From Caballeronia sp. SBC1 (GTDB taxonomy: Bacteria > Pseudomonadota > Gammaproteobacteria > Burkholderiales > Burkholderiaceae): a stretch of DNA of 64,000 nucleotides. The translations under genes and the position numbers were made by a program. The notes under the pieces were generated by a model. That model was not told the origin of the DNA, ran no database searches, and saw nothing but the letters and a program-made list of their open reading frames with translations. This document shows positions 9,283 through 17,698 of this stretch, in pieces. How positions within the stretch are numbered: position 1 is the stretch's first letter; every line of letters begins with the position of its first letter. The stretch lies in assembly GCF_011493005.1 (NCBI RefSeq), contig NZ_CP049157.1, forward strand, positions 1,922,001-1,986,000, written 5' to 3'.

Positions 9283-10004
9283 TCTCACTCAAGAATGTTT
9301 CGAAATGGTATGGCCCGTTTCAAGTGCTCACCGATTGCACGACGGAAGTCAAAAAAGGCGAAGTAGTGGTGGTGTGCGGTCCTTCGGGCTCGGGCAAGTC
9401 GACGCTGATTAAAACCGTGAACGGACTCGAGCCGTTCCAGAAGGGCGAGATCACGATCAACGGGCAGTCGATTGGCGACAAGAAAACCAACCTGTCGAAG
9501 CTGCGCTCGAAGGTCGGCATGGTGTTTCAGCACTTCGAACTGTTCCCGCATCTGACGATCGTGCAGAACCTGACGCTGGCTCAGATCAAGGTGCTGGGAC
9601 GCTCGAAGGACGAAGCAACGGTCAAGGGATTGAAGCTGCTGGAGCGCGTGGGCTTAAGCACGCACGCTGACAAGTTCCCCGGCCAGCTTTCCGGCGGGCA
9701 GCAGCAGCGGGTGGCGATTGCACGGGCGTTATCGATGGATCCGATCGCCATGCTCTTCGATGAACCCACGTCCGCGCTGGACCCGGAGATGATCAACGAA
9801 GTGCTCGACGTCATGGTCGAACTCGCGCAGGAAGGCATGACCATGATGTGCGTGACGCACGAAATGGGCTTTGCGAAGAAGGTCGCGCATCGCGTGATCT
9901 TCATGGACAAGGGCTTCATTGTGGAAGACGACAAGAAGGAAGCGTTCTTCGAGAATCCGAAGTCGGATCGGGCCAAGGACTTTTTGGCCAAGATTCTGCA
10001 TTGA
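9279..10004 (+). CDS. Amino-acid ABC transporter ATP-binding protein (GltL-type)
   Basis: A 241-residue ABC ATPase. Walker A GPSGSGKS is at residues 34-41, the Q-loop lies in [12 protein letters not shown], the signature is LSGGQQQR, and Walker B is [14 protein letters not shown], followed by the H-loop VTHEMGFA. The start at 9279 overlaps the permease stop. It energises the importer formed by the two permeases and the binding protein at 5822. It is the last gene of the unit before an IS element; no clear terminator was found after it. Confidence 0.94.
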   Translation: MISLKNVSKWYGPFQVLTDCTTEVKKGEVVVVCGPSGSGKSTLIKTVNGLEPFQKGEITINGQSIGDKKTNLSKLRSKVGMVFQHFELFPHLTIVQNLTLAQIKVLGRSKDEATVKGLKLLERVGLSTHADKFPGQLSGGQQQRVAIARALSMDPIAMLFDEPTSALDPEMINEVLDVMVELAQEGMTMMCVTHEMGFAKKVAHRVIFMDKGFIVEDDKKEAFFENPKSDRAKDFLAKILH

Positions 10005-10150
10005 TCGTCTGATCTGGCTTCGTCGCGTTCAGGTGAACTGCCAGGCAACGGTTTCACGCACGCAGACCTCGGGGTATCGTTATAGACACCCACTTGCGTT
10101 TAAATTGACATAATATAAATTATCAACATTTAAGTATGTAGCAGCTAAGT
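10005..10150. other. AT-rich spacer before the IS
   Basis: The stretch between the ATPase stop and the left end of the IS has no gene. Its last 50 bases are strikingly AT-rich compared with neighbouring DNA, a common preference for IS insertion (inference). No hairpin terminator was recognised. Confidence 0.4.
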
Positions 10151-11704
10151 TGTAATGTCCGCTTTTAGCTAGATTCAAATGTCCGCTTTCGGGCGGCATA
10201 AGCTTACCCGGCGTCGATTCCCACGGCGCCGGGGGCTACGATGGCGGCGACGGACAGAATCACCATGACGATGCGCGAGTTGGACCGGTTCAAAGTGATT
10301 CAGTCGGTGGTCGAGGGGCTGCTCAAGCCGTGGCGTGCCGCCGAGCGGCTGTCGTTGACGACGCGTCAGGTTCGACGCCTGGCAGCACGCCTGCGCGAGC
10401 AAGGGCCGCCTGGGCTGATCTCGGGCCGCTGTGCCAAGCCGAGCAATCACCGGATCGATGCTGGGCTCGCCGTGCGCGCCGTGGCGATCATCCGTGAGCG
10501 GTACGCGGATTTCGGTCCGACGCTCGCCTGCGAGAAACTGCGTGAGTGCCACCACCTGAAGCTGGCCAAGGAGACGGTCAGGCGCTTGATGATCGACGCG
10601 GGCTTATGGACGCCGCGCCGACAACGTCCACCCAAGATCCACCAGCCGAGGAACCGGCGTTCGTGCCTGGGCGAGCTGATCCAGATCGACGGCAGCGATC
10701 ACCGCTGGTTCGAGGAGCGCGCGCCGGCGTGCACGTTGCTGGTGTTTATTGATGACGCCACCAGCCGGCTGATGACGCTGCACTTCACCGCGACCGAGTC
10801 GACCTTCAGTTATTTCGAAGCGACGCGACGCTATATCGAGCAGCATGGTAAGCCCATGGCGCTCTACAGCGATAAAGCCAGCGTATTCTCGGCTAATCAC
10901 AAAAGCACCGCTGACAAGGGAATAACGCAGTTCGGCCGGGCCTTGTACGAACTCAATGTCGACACCTTTTGTGCCAACAGCAGCCAGGCCAAGGGGCGCG
11001 TGGAGCGCGCCAATCTGACCTTGCAGGATCGGCTCGTGAAGGAGTTGCGGCTGCGCGGAATCGACACGCAGGAGGCCGCGAATGCTTATGCGCCCCACTT
11101 CATCGCGGACTTTAACAACCGGTTTGGCAAGGCTCCGAAGAGCGACTACAACGCTCATAGACCACTGCGCGACGACGAGGACCTGGATTCGGTTTTAACG
11201 TCTCGCGCATCGCGCTGCGTGTCGGCCACACTGACCGTGCAATACGATCGGGTGCTCTACCTGCTCGATGATTCGCCCGTGACCCGAGCGCTGATTCATC
11301 ACTATCTGGACGTATACGAGTACCCGGATGGTCGCATCGAGATCGTGGCCAATGGCACTGCCCTGACCTATCGCCAGTACGATCGGCTCTCGGATGTAGA
11401 CCAAGGTGCTGAGATCGATAACAAGCGCCTTGGCCACATCCTCGCGCTGTCTCGGCAGGTGCAAACAGAGCGCGACAACCGGCGTATTGGAGCCGCGCCA
11501 TCACGCACGAATAGCGGCGAAGAAGTCCGGTCGAAGATGCGCAAGAGCGGCACGCGTAAGCAGCGCGAACTCAAGCAAATTGACCTGAACGCGATGATCT
11601 TGCGAACCTCTGAAATACAGGCAGCCGCGGTGGGGAAACTGCCTTCTACAGAGATAATTCTCAACCCAAAACCGGACATTTCAATTTAGCCCAGAGGCGG
11701 ACAT
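10151..11704 (+). mobile_element. ISNCY-type insertion sequence, apparently intact
   Basis: The ends are imperfect inverted repeats of about 39 bases. The left end starts ATGTCCGCTTTTAGCTA at 10155; the complement of the right end, ending at 11704, starts ATGTCCGCCTCTGGGCTA. Both carry a second ATGTCCG about 25 bases inside. A single complete transposase gene lies between. No clear target duplication was found (TGTA occurs near both ends but not exactly adjacent). The element separates the amino-acid transporter unit from a truncated aminotransferase. Confidence 0.75.
10241..11689 (+). CDS. ISNCY-family transposase
   Basis: A 482-residue DDE transposase. Residues about 10-75 are an HTH region (ERLSLTTRQVRRLAARLREQG). 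The integrase-like core has the first Asp in ELIQIDGSDHRWFEER, a second in YSDKASVF, and the Glu in KGRVERANLTLQDRLVKELR. The C-terminal part includes the RYDR/YLDDSPVTR-type region usual in ISNCY proteins. No frameshift or stop is seen, and inverted repeats flank the gene, so it may be functional. Confidence 0.88.
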   Translation: MAATDRITMTMRELDRFKVIQSVVEGLLKPWRAAERLSLTTRQVRRLAARLREQGPPGLISGRCAKPSNHRIDAGLAVRAVAIIRERYADFGPTLACEKLRECHHLKLAKETVRRLMIDAGLWTPRRQRPPKIHQPRNRRSCLGELIQIDGSDHRWFEERAPACTLLVFIDDATSRLMTLHFTATESTFSYFEATRRYIEQHGKPMALYSDKASVFSANHKSTADKGITQFGRALYELNVDTFCANSSQAKGRVERANLTLQDRLVKELRLRGIDTQEAANAYAPHFIADFNNRFGKAPKSDYNAHRPLRDDEDLDSVLTSRASRCVSATLTVQYDRVLYLLDDSPVTRALIHHYLDVYEYPDGRIEIVANGTALTYRQYDRLSDVDQGAEIDNKRLGHILALSRQVQTERDNRRIGAAPSRTNSGEEVRSKMRKSGTRKQRELKQIDLNAMILRTSEIQAAAVGKLPSTEIILNPKPDISI

Positions 11705-11811
11705 CTGTATCTGGCCTCGACAAAGTTGTCAGGGCTTTTTAGAAATGTCCGGTTCTAGCAGTTCTCGAACCTAAAAGTCCGCCCAAATCCTTGGAAAGCG
11801 ACTTTTTAAAC

Positions 11812-11848
11812 GTAAAAGTCCAAAAAAGTTCTTTGTCTGGACTTTTAC
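11812..11848. repeat. 11-bp perfect inverted repeat beyond the IS end
   Basis: GTAAAAGTCCA (11812-11822) and TGGACTTTTAC (11838-11848) are exact reverse complements with a 15-base loop. The flanks at 11742-11792 carry further GTCCG-type motifs resembling the IS ends. The arrangement suggests a relic of another element's end or a hairpin terminator, just before a truncated gene. Confidence 0.6.
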
Positions 11849-11872
11849 ATCCGGAAGAAATTTGCCTTTTCT

Positions 11873-12304
11873 TTGAAGGTACATTTACGTCCACCACAAT
11901 GGGTGCACGGCTATACGTATAGTGGCCATCCTCTCGCCTGTGCGGCGTCTCTCGCGGTACTCGACATCGTCGAATCCGAAGATCTGCCTGCCAACGCGGC
12001 CCGGGTGGGCAAGCATTTGCTCGAGCAACTGCTTCCATTACGGGAGGAATATGCAACCCTGGGCGATGTACGCGGCAAAGGCCTGATGTTGGCGCTGGAC
12101 CTCGTGACCGATAAGGCCAGTCGAACGCCGCTCAATCCAAGCGAGGGGTTTGCGGCGCGCGTGGCCGATGCCGCGCGCACACGCGGCGTATTGGTACGCG
12201 CAATCGCCAACAAGGTCGTAATGTCCCCGCCGCTAACTCTGAAACTTGAGGAAGCAGACCTTATGGCTCGGGCTTTGCGTGAAGCTCTGGAAGAATGCTG
12301 TTGA
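11873..12304 (+). pseudogene. Class III aminotransferase, C-terminal third only
   Basis: From about 11903 the frame reads VHGYTYSGHPLACAASLAVL, the PLP-enzyme segment that follows the active-site Lys in class III (omega) aminotransferases. It then runs through a normal C-terminal domain (GDVRGKGLMLALDLV, SPPLTL) to the stop. The first two thirds, including the PLP-binding Lys, are absent; sequence before 11903 looks non-coding. Truncation probably came with the IS or the inverted-repeat region immediately upstream. It may once have been the terminal gene of the catabolic unit at 3.9-10 kb (inference). Confidence 0.8.
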
Positions 12305-12347
12305 AATCCACGCTGGGCAAGCGGCTAGAGCTTGTCCTGCACGTGCA

Positions 12348-12369
12348 CGAACGCCCCAGTGGGCGCTCG
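12348..12369 (+). terminator. Possible rho-independent terminator
   Basis: CGA-A-CGCCC pairs with GGGCG-C-TCG around a CAGT loop, with one mismatch, followed by TGTTTT. It lies 44 bases after the aminotransferase remnant. The remaining bases to the next gene at 12612 hold nothing I can identify. Confidence 0.45.
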
Positions 12370-12611
12370 TGTTTTACATCCTCGCGATTCAGAACAAGCA
12401 GACAAGCTGTCGTCGTCCTGCCTCATTTTCGGCAATGACCGGCTCACTTTGGCCTCGGCGTGCTCGACGAACGTCGACTCAATACCGTAGCCCTTGTGGC
12501 CTGCTGGGTGGTTTTACACTCCGTGTCGGTCAATTCCCGAACGGAATGCCCGAATCATAAGGATCGTAGTTCCCGTCATTGCGTCTATATTTTCGAGGTG
12601 GACAAGGAGAC

Positions 12612-13175
12612 ATGGAAACTCAAGCTAGCTACAACGTGGTAGACAGGTACCCGCTCGTACTTCGACTACTCCACTGGGCCAGGGCGATGCTGATCGCCGC
12701 GCAGCTATGGACGGGATGGACGATGGTTGGGCTGAACGACAACCTGCCCGCCAAGTTCGACTGGTACTACCCAACACATAAGCAGTTTGGAATTTTGACC
12801 CTTCTGCTCGTCTTGGTGCAGTTGGTGATCCGCTCCAGGAAACGTCTTCCGGCGCCGCCGGCAGGACTTGCCACTTGGGAAAAGAAATGCTCGAAGGTAG
12901 CTCACTACTTGCTGTATGGTTTAGCAATCGTGGTGCCGTTGATGGGTTATTCCATGTCAAGCACCTACACTCAAAGCGATGGTGTACCCTTCTTTCTAGT
13001 CCACTTACCGGAGCTACTGCCTAAAAACGACAACTGGTTTAGAGTATTTCAATGGTTGCATAGGACGTTAGCTTATACGTTGCTGGTGCTCATAATTTTG
13101 CATGTCCTCGGTGCCTTGAAGCATCGCTTCGTCGACGCGGATCCCAGTAACGATGTTTTGCGTCGGATGCTGTAG
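12612..13175 (+). CDS. Cytochrome b561 family protein
   Basis: A 187-residue four-helix membrane protein of the bacterial cytochrome b561 family, which binds haem b and passes electrons from quinol. Helix 1 begins RYPLVLRLLHWARAMLIAAQL with the conserved His, the second His is in THKQFGILTLLLVL, and the last helix holds FQWLHRTLAYTLLVLIILHVLGALKHRF with two more His ligands. ATG 12612 follows AAGGAG. A longer frame from 12579 adds 11 residues with no hydrophobic or conserved content. The gene stands alone between two decayed segments. Partner unknown. Confidence 0.9.
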   Translation: METQASYNVVDRYPLVLRLLHWARAMLIAAQLWTGWTMVGLNDNLPAKFDWYYPTHKQFGILTLLLVLVQLVIRSRKRLPAPPAGLATWEKKCSKVAHYLLYGLAIVVPLMGYSMSSTYTQSDGVPFFLVHLPELLPKNDNWFRVFQWLHRTLAYTLLVLIILHVLGALKHRFVDADPSNDVLRRML

Positions 13176-13325
13176 GTTCGGTGATCAGTATCACTGATCT
13201 ATTTAGTCGGCCTTGCAGAAATTTGTGAGACCCGCATGGCGTGGACATGAAGTTAGCTGGCGAGTAATAGAACTCACGGAACGAATATCGATCCACCTGC
13301 GCGCCTTGCTCGTTCGTGGCGCGCG

Positions 13326-13550
13326 AGCGGTGCTGCGGCTCACTCCTTGACCCAAGGCATGCGTGCTCAATTGCGGCCGTGGGGCATGCGGGTGATCGGC
13401 GTCTACCCTGGACCAATGGATACAGCTATGAGCGCGAGCTTGCCCCAGCCCAAGGTGTCCCCCAAAGCTGTTGCCGCTGCGATCATGACGGCTCTCACGT
13501 CCGGCGAAGATGAAATCTTTCCCGGCGAGGCGGCACAGAAGGTTCGCGCA
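13326..13550 (+). pseudogene. Short-chain dehydrogenase C-terminal fragment
   Basis: The frame reads AAHSLTQGMRAQLRPWGMRV followed by IGVYPGPMDTAMSASL. It corresponds to the helix after the catalytic Tyr/Lys and the PGPMDT loop of SDR enzymes, then ...DEIFPGEAAQKV. The N-terminal nucleotide-binding half and the YxxxK motif are missing upstream. It runs directly into an unrelated minus-strand fragment near 13550, so this is a breakpoint. Confidence 0.65.
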
Positions 13551-13780
13551 CGAGGGGAAATGTCTTCCTGCTCGTCAGCAAGCCTCGGATACACGCGATA
13601 GCCGATGACGAGGACCTTCATCGCCGCGTCGAAGTACGGCTCGCCGCGGATGCGGTACGGCGACGTCGCAACGTCGAAATTGATCATGGCCACAGGCTCG
13701 CCATCCGCGAGCAAGTTCTCCAGCACGAGATACGAGCGGATCATACCGAACTGCGTGTCGCCCTTGCCATACCCGCTCAA
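13550..13780 (-). pseudogene. Unrecognised protein fragment
   Basis: The minus strand has good coding character from 13780 down to about 13550 (SYLVLENLLADGEPVAMINF, then ATSPYRIRGEPYFDAAMKV). The frame then passes into the complement of the SDR fragment. A TAA lies upstream and the first codon is TTG. I do not recognise the family. It is probably a truncated 3'-less gene rather than a working protein. Confidence 0.35.
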
Positions 13781-14104
13781 GTCGGCTTAGATCGTCTCAC
13801 CCGCACGCTCGAACACTCCTGACCACGGCAAGGGACTTCCCGTGATGCGCGCGCATCACTAACATCTCACGATGCGCCCAATTGACCGCCAAATCCGGCA
13901 ACCAAACAAGGCATGTCTTTGAAACCGCCCTGCCACGACGCTACTCGGGGACGTTGCCGTGATCAAGGGTATTGTCGCGGCAACCGGTGCACTTCCTACG
14001 ACATATAAATAGTTGTAAAAAGTTGATAATGCTGCGAAAGCGGCGCGGTAACGCCACCGCTAAACACGTCTTCAAGCACCTGCCCCCTGACGTTCAGACC
14101 TTGA
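13781..14104. other. Intergenic stretch, nothing recognised
   Basis: About 320 bases between the decayed fragment and the end of the haem lipoprotein gene. No domain-bearing frame, RNA gene or hairpin with a T-run was seen. Confidence 0.5.
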
Positions 14105-16414
14105 TCAGTTCTGAAGCAGGCTCAGGTAGTTGCTGCTCGGATACGCGGTGTTCAGCCACGTCGCCAGCCGATTGACCTGGGTTTTATCGATTCCCTCCCC
14201 TTGCATGAGGGGGATCTGGTTCCACGTCCAGGTGGGGAAATTCTCAACAGTGCCGCCGGACAACGTCCCGTGAACATAGTTGATCTCACATAAGCTCCTC
14301 ATGCTCCAATAGCAGGTCGTCTCGCCAGGCACCGCGTTCGCCTGGCCTTCGCGCTGCCACGAGTTGATGTTGAAGCTTGTTGTGGTATCCATCCAGTTCG
14401 ACAGGAATGCGCCCACAACCGCTTGCTCCGTCGCCAAGCTCGTACCGTTCCATACGCCGCTTTGGCCGCCATTCCACACATCGAGAGGACTGGAATCGCG
14501 AATCGTCCAGCCACGGTCGACGTTGGTGACCCCCACGCCGTTATCCATTTCCTGGGCACCCTTCAAGACGTACAGGAAGTTCCTGATCGGCTCGGCTCGG
14601 CCGCTGCTTTGATACAGGTTGTTGAGCAAGCCATACGCGTATTGCCAGTCTGTCGGCAAATGAACGTTATGCGCGCCTGATCCAGGGTTCAGCAAGATCT
14701 GCAGGTAATACCATTGATTGGCCTTCACATAGTGGCCAACGGCACTACCGAACATGCTGTTATTGGGCGGGAATCCCTGTATATGCGGGGAGACATTGAA
14801 TATGAATCGCCAATATCCGCACCAGCCTCGCGCTTCAGCTTTCGGAGCCTGCTCTTCATTGACCCATGCGGCCGGGCAGTTTACCTCCAGCGAATAGTCC
14901 TGGGCGAGCTCCCACGACTTCAAAAGCTGCCATTGCACCGTCCCATAGAGATTTTCCTGTTGGGGAATCGTATAATTTCCGGACACGCCCGCATTTGGTG
15001 GAGCGAAATCTTCGCCGAGCGCGACACCCCAGTAATAAAGGTCGTTAAATATATCGCCCGTCTTGCCTTGAGCGTAGGGAGTTCCGCCGTTAGCAAGCTG
15101 GGTTTTCATATTGTATGTGCCGTTCCCCGTGCCCTCTCCGGCGTATAACTTGTTTAGATTGCTGTTGGTGAAATAGTCGCCCCACGCATCTTTCGGATGG
15201 ATACGCGGGACCCAGTGATTCCAATCGGGCAACTGAAAACCGATGGGTATTTCCCTGATATTGATGTGCCCTTTGGTCGCGATGGTGGCTGCATTTATTC
15301 CGTTGGGGAAGATCGCGGCGAGCGTGTCCAGATCGTTCTCGGACACCGCATCTACGCCGGCCCCGCATGTCCAGTCGCTGACCGGAGCGCTGTCCAGTCC
15401 CGGGCCGGGTTGATAAGGCGGGTTCCACGGTCTGCAATTGACGCCCGGGGTTGGGTACCGGCTCGACAGGCTGCGAATATAGCTAGCAATTTGCAGGCCC
15501 TGATTTTGAGTCAAACCGTGGTATTCACTTCGGACAACAATGGAATTATTCGAATAGTTGAATTTAAACAAGTCACTTCCGCTGGCGGCGTGACAGTCCA
15601 TGCAATGAGCCTTGAGTTGCTGGCCGGCGTTGATTGGCGAGTCGATCAACGTAGCGCTTTGCCACAACGCCTGGCCTGCGCTTATATCGCTCGCTCCCGG
15701 AAGCGGCGCGGTCCATTGGGTGGGATCGTCTTGAGTGAAGTTGTTGGCCGAGATCAAGTTTTGTCCCGAGACATCCTGCAAGTTAAACGATAAAACCCGG
15801 TAACCGGAACTGACACCATCGGTTGTGTTGAATCGGAAATTAATAACGTTGTTGCCATTGACCGCGCCGGAGACAGACACGTTCAAGCTAATGGTGTCGT
15901 AGCCGCCTCCTATGCCGCCATACAATTTCGCATTGCCAAGCACCGTGACGTTTGCGTTGGTTAAATCGATCCAGGGACCGCCATTTATCTGAACGGAACC
16001 TTTAGCGTCGTACGATAAATTGTTGACCTTCATGGTCAGGACTTTAGCCGATGCGCCGCTTGGGACAGTGAGCGTCGTGCTAACGATATTGCCGCCGGCG
16101 GCGCTCATCACTTCCAGAGGCATGATGATGGCGCCCGCCACTGATGTGCCTTGCGCGGGTGTGGTCGCCGCTGAGGTGGATGTACCCGCGGCACCGCCCG
16201 AAGATGTTGAAGCCGAGGCGGGGTTACTTGAGCTGGCGGAACCGGACGAAGCGCCCGCCGGTGCGCTGGCAGAAGCAGGGCTACTTGCGGAGCCTGAAAC
16301 CCCGTTGGGCTGACCTGACCCACCGGCGTCAGCGCCCCCTCCGCCGCCCCCGCAGGCGCTCAGGATGACGCTGCTGATCACAACAAACATCGAAACTCTA
16401 TTGAGTTTTATCAT
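14105..16414 (-). CDS. Large lipoprotein with one c-type haem site
   Basis: A 769-residue exported lipoprotein. Residues 1-20 form a signal peptide with lipobox LSAC and lipidation at Cys21. A Gly run and a Ser/Ala/Gly-rich linker extend to about residue 90. A beta-rich domain follows (TMKVNNLSYDAKGSVQINGG). A cytochrome-c-like segment has the haem motif CMDCH at 271-275. About 450 residues are rich in Trp and Asn with no family I can name. It probably sits on the outer or inner membrane facing the periplasm. No oxidase or reductase neighbours are present; cytochrome b561 at 12.6 kb is the nearest redox gene. Function unknown. Confidence 0.82.
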   Translation of the reverse strand: MIKLNRVSMFVVISSVILSACGGGGGGADAGGSGQPNGVSGSASSPASASAPAGASSGSASSSNPASASTSSGGAAGTSTSAATTPAQGTSVAGAIIMPLEVMSAAGGNIVSTTLTVPSGASAKVLTMKVNNLSYDAKGSVQINGGPWIDLTNANVTVLGNAKLYGGIGGGYDTISLNVSVSGAVNGNNVINFRFNTTDGVSSGYRVLSFNLQDVSGQNLISANNFTQDDPTQWTAPLPGASDISAGQALWQSATLIDSPINAGQQLKAHCMDCHAASGSDLFKFNYSNNSIVVRSEYHGLTQNQGLQIASYIRSLSSRYPTPGVNCRPWNPPYQPGPGLDSAPVSDWTCGAGVDAVSENDLDTLAAIFPNGINAATIATKGHINIREIPIGFQLPDWNHWVPRIHPKDAWGDYFTNSNLNKLYAGEGTGNGTYNMKTQLANGGTPYAQGKTGDIFNDLYYWGVALGEDFAPPNAGVSGNYTIPQQENLYGTVQWQLLKSWELAQDYSLEVNCPAAWVNEEQAPKAEARGWCGYWRFIFNVSPHIQGFPPNNSMFGSAVGHYVKANQWYYLQILLNPGSGAHNVHLPTDWQYAYGLLNNLYQSSGRAEPIRNFLYVLKGAQEMDNGVGVTNVDRGWTIRDSSPLDVWNGGQSGVWNGTSLATEQAVVGAFLSNWMDTTTSFNINSWQREGQANAVPGETTCYWSMRSLCEINYVHGTLSGGTVENFPTWTWNQIPLMQGEGIDKTQVNRLATWLNTAYPSSNYLSLLQN

Positions 16415-16443
16415 CGTTTATTTTCGGTGCGGAAAGATAAAAA

Positions 16444-16468
16444 ACTCCCGGCCCGGCCAGGCGGGAGT
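16444..16468 (-). terminator. Terminator-like hairpin in the lipoprotein leader
   Basis: On the minus strand ACTCCCG pairs with CGGGAGT across an 11-base GC-rich loop and is followed directly by TTTTTTATC, a good intrinsic-terminator profile. It lies about 30 bases before the lipoprotein start codon, in the same direction. It is either an attenuator of that gene or the end of an unseen upstream transcript. Confidence 0.6.
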
Positions 16469-17698
16469 CCAGCATTTTTCAGATGCAGTGCGATTTCCGC
16501 AGAAGACAGCGCCTTGCACGAAATGGCAGTCGTGTTGCTGGAATAAACCTGGACGGGAGACGCCCGCTGCTCACCGCAAGCTCATCAAGCAGGCAATATT
16601 TTTCGCCCGCGCCTGCGCCATACCGGCGCACTTGAGAACGGGCAATTTTCCTAAGCCAACTGCCAGCATCAATTGAGCTGGTATCGAGGAGCGCTTGAAA
16701 ATTTCTGGTTATATTGTATGAAGAATTAATCGAATGACGCCCGAGTTTGGATTTGGGCGCGTATTGCTGAAACCACAGGTGCGGATAGTTTGATTGGCGC
16801 AGCTCATTTAGTTGTCCCACGGGAGCAATGGCCAAGGGGCCATTCATATTTTTCGTCGGGTCACCGAGCTTGGGCATTCGCTTTTGTCTCCACGCCACAC
16901 ATTGTTTGGGCTCAATTCACAACTGCAGCATGCTTACTCACTAACATGTGAAACATGTGAAAACGCAGATCTTAAACGCCGCGTTTGTGCGACCGCCATG
17001 CGCTCGCTAAGGGCGATCTCGACAATCAGCACTAGCTGACTGCTTCCACTCCAGCATGTTTTTCAGCGCACCGCAGACGCTCAATGCAAGTTGACCGGAT
17101 GATAAATGGTCTTAGCGTTTTATCAAACAATTCATAATATTTATCGAAAATATGATGAAGCTTAGCGCTGCGGCGGAGGTTGTCTAAGGCATGCCCTCGA
17201 CAGTTCATATGCGGGTCCGCCCCAGGATGCGCGTCGCAGAGATGGGACAGAATAGTTCGCTAGCAGTGGCCCGTGATGCTATGGCTTATCTGCTCAATGC
17301 GGCCTAGCCATCGGATGTATTTCTATTGAACGCCGGACTAAGCCGGCAATCCATTCGCTAAGACGGAGCCCGCTACAGGGACGCTCTATTACTAAATACT
17401 TTCGAAACACCTCGCCGAATTTCGCCCCTTTAACGATCAGCCCAAGGTCTGGGCGCGCGCTGAGCAGCCGCGCATACCGCCGCATTTCTGCAAGCTCAAG
17501 TTGCGAGTGCGATGCAACGAAGGCGCCGCATTTTCCGCGTTTTATTTAAAGCATCGGTTAGCGGGCCATCGACTGCAATCGGACGCTATGGGCGCTTGAT
17601 ATGAAATCAAAAGAAGGACCAGCGAGATCGAAGACGCTCGACCGCGATGTCATATGATGTCCACTTCGCGACCCTCAATACCCGACAGGCGGATCAGC
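16469..17698. other. 1.2-kb region without recognised genes
   Basis: No frame here carries a domain I can identify. A minus-strand frame ending at 16479 (139 codons) lacks a convincing start and homology. The region includes a short direct repeat of ACATGTGAA near 16943 and an AT-rich patch at about 17118-17165. It may hold promoters for the oligopeptidase gene or an sRNA, but neither can be shown by eye. Confidence 0.45.

Noticed and set aside
16479-16898. Minus-strand 139-codon frame ending 11 bases before the terminator-like hairpin
   Set aside because: Position is tempting, but the start is a weak GTG, there is no recognised family, and the composition does not look like neighbouring genes. 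Kept only as a possible source transcript for the hairpin.
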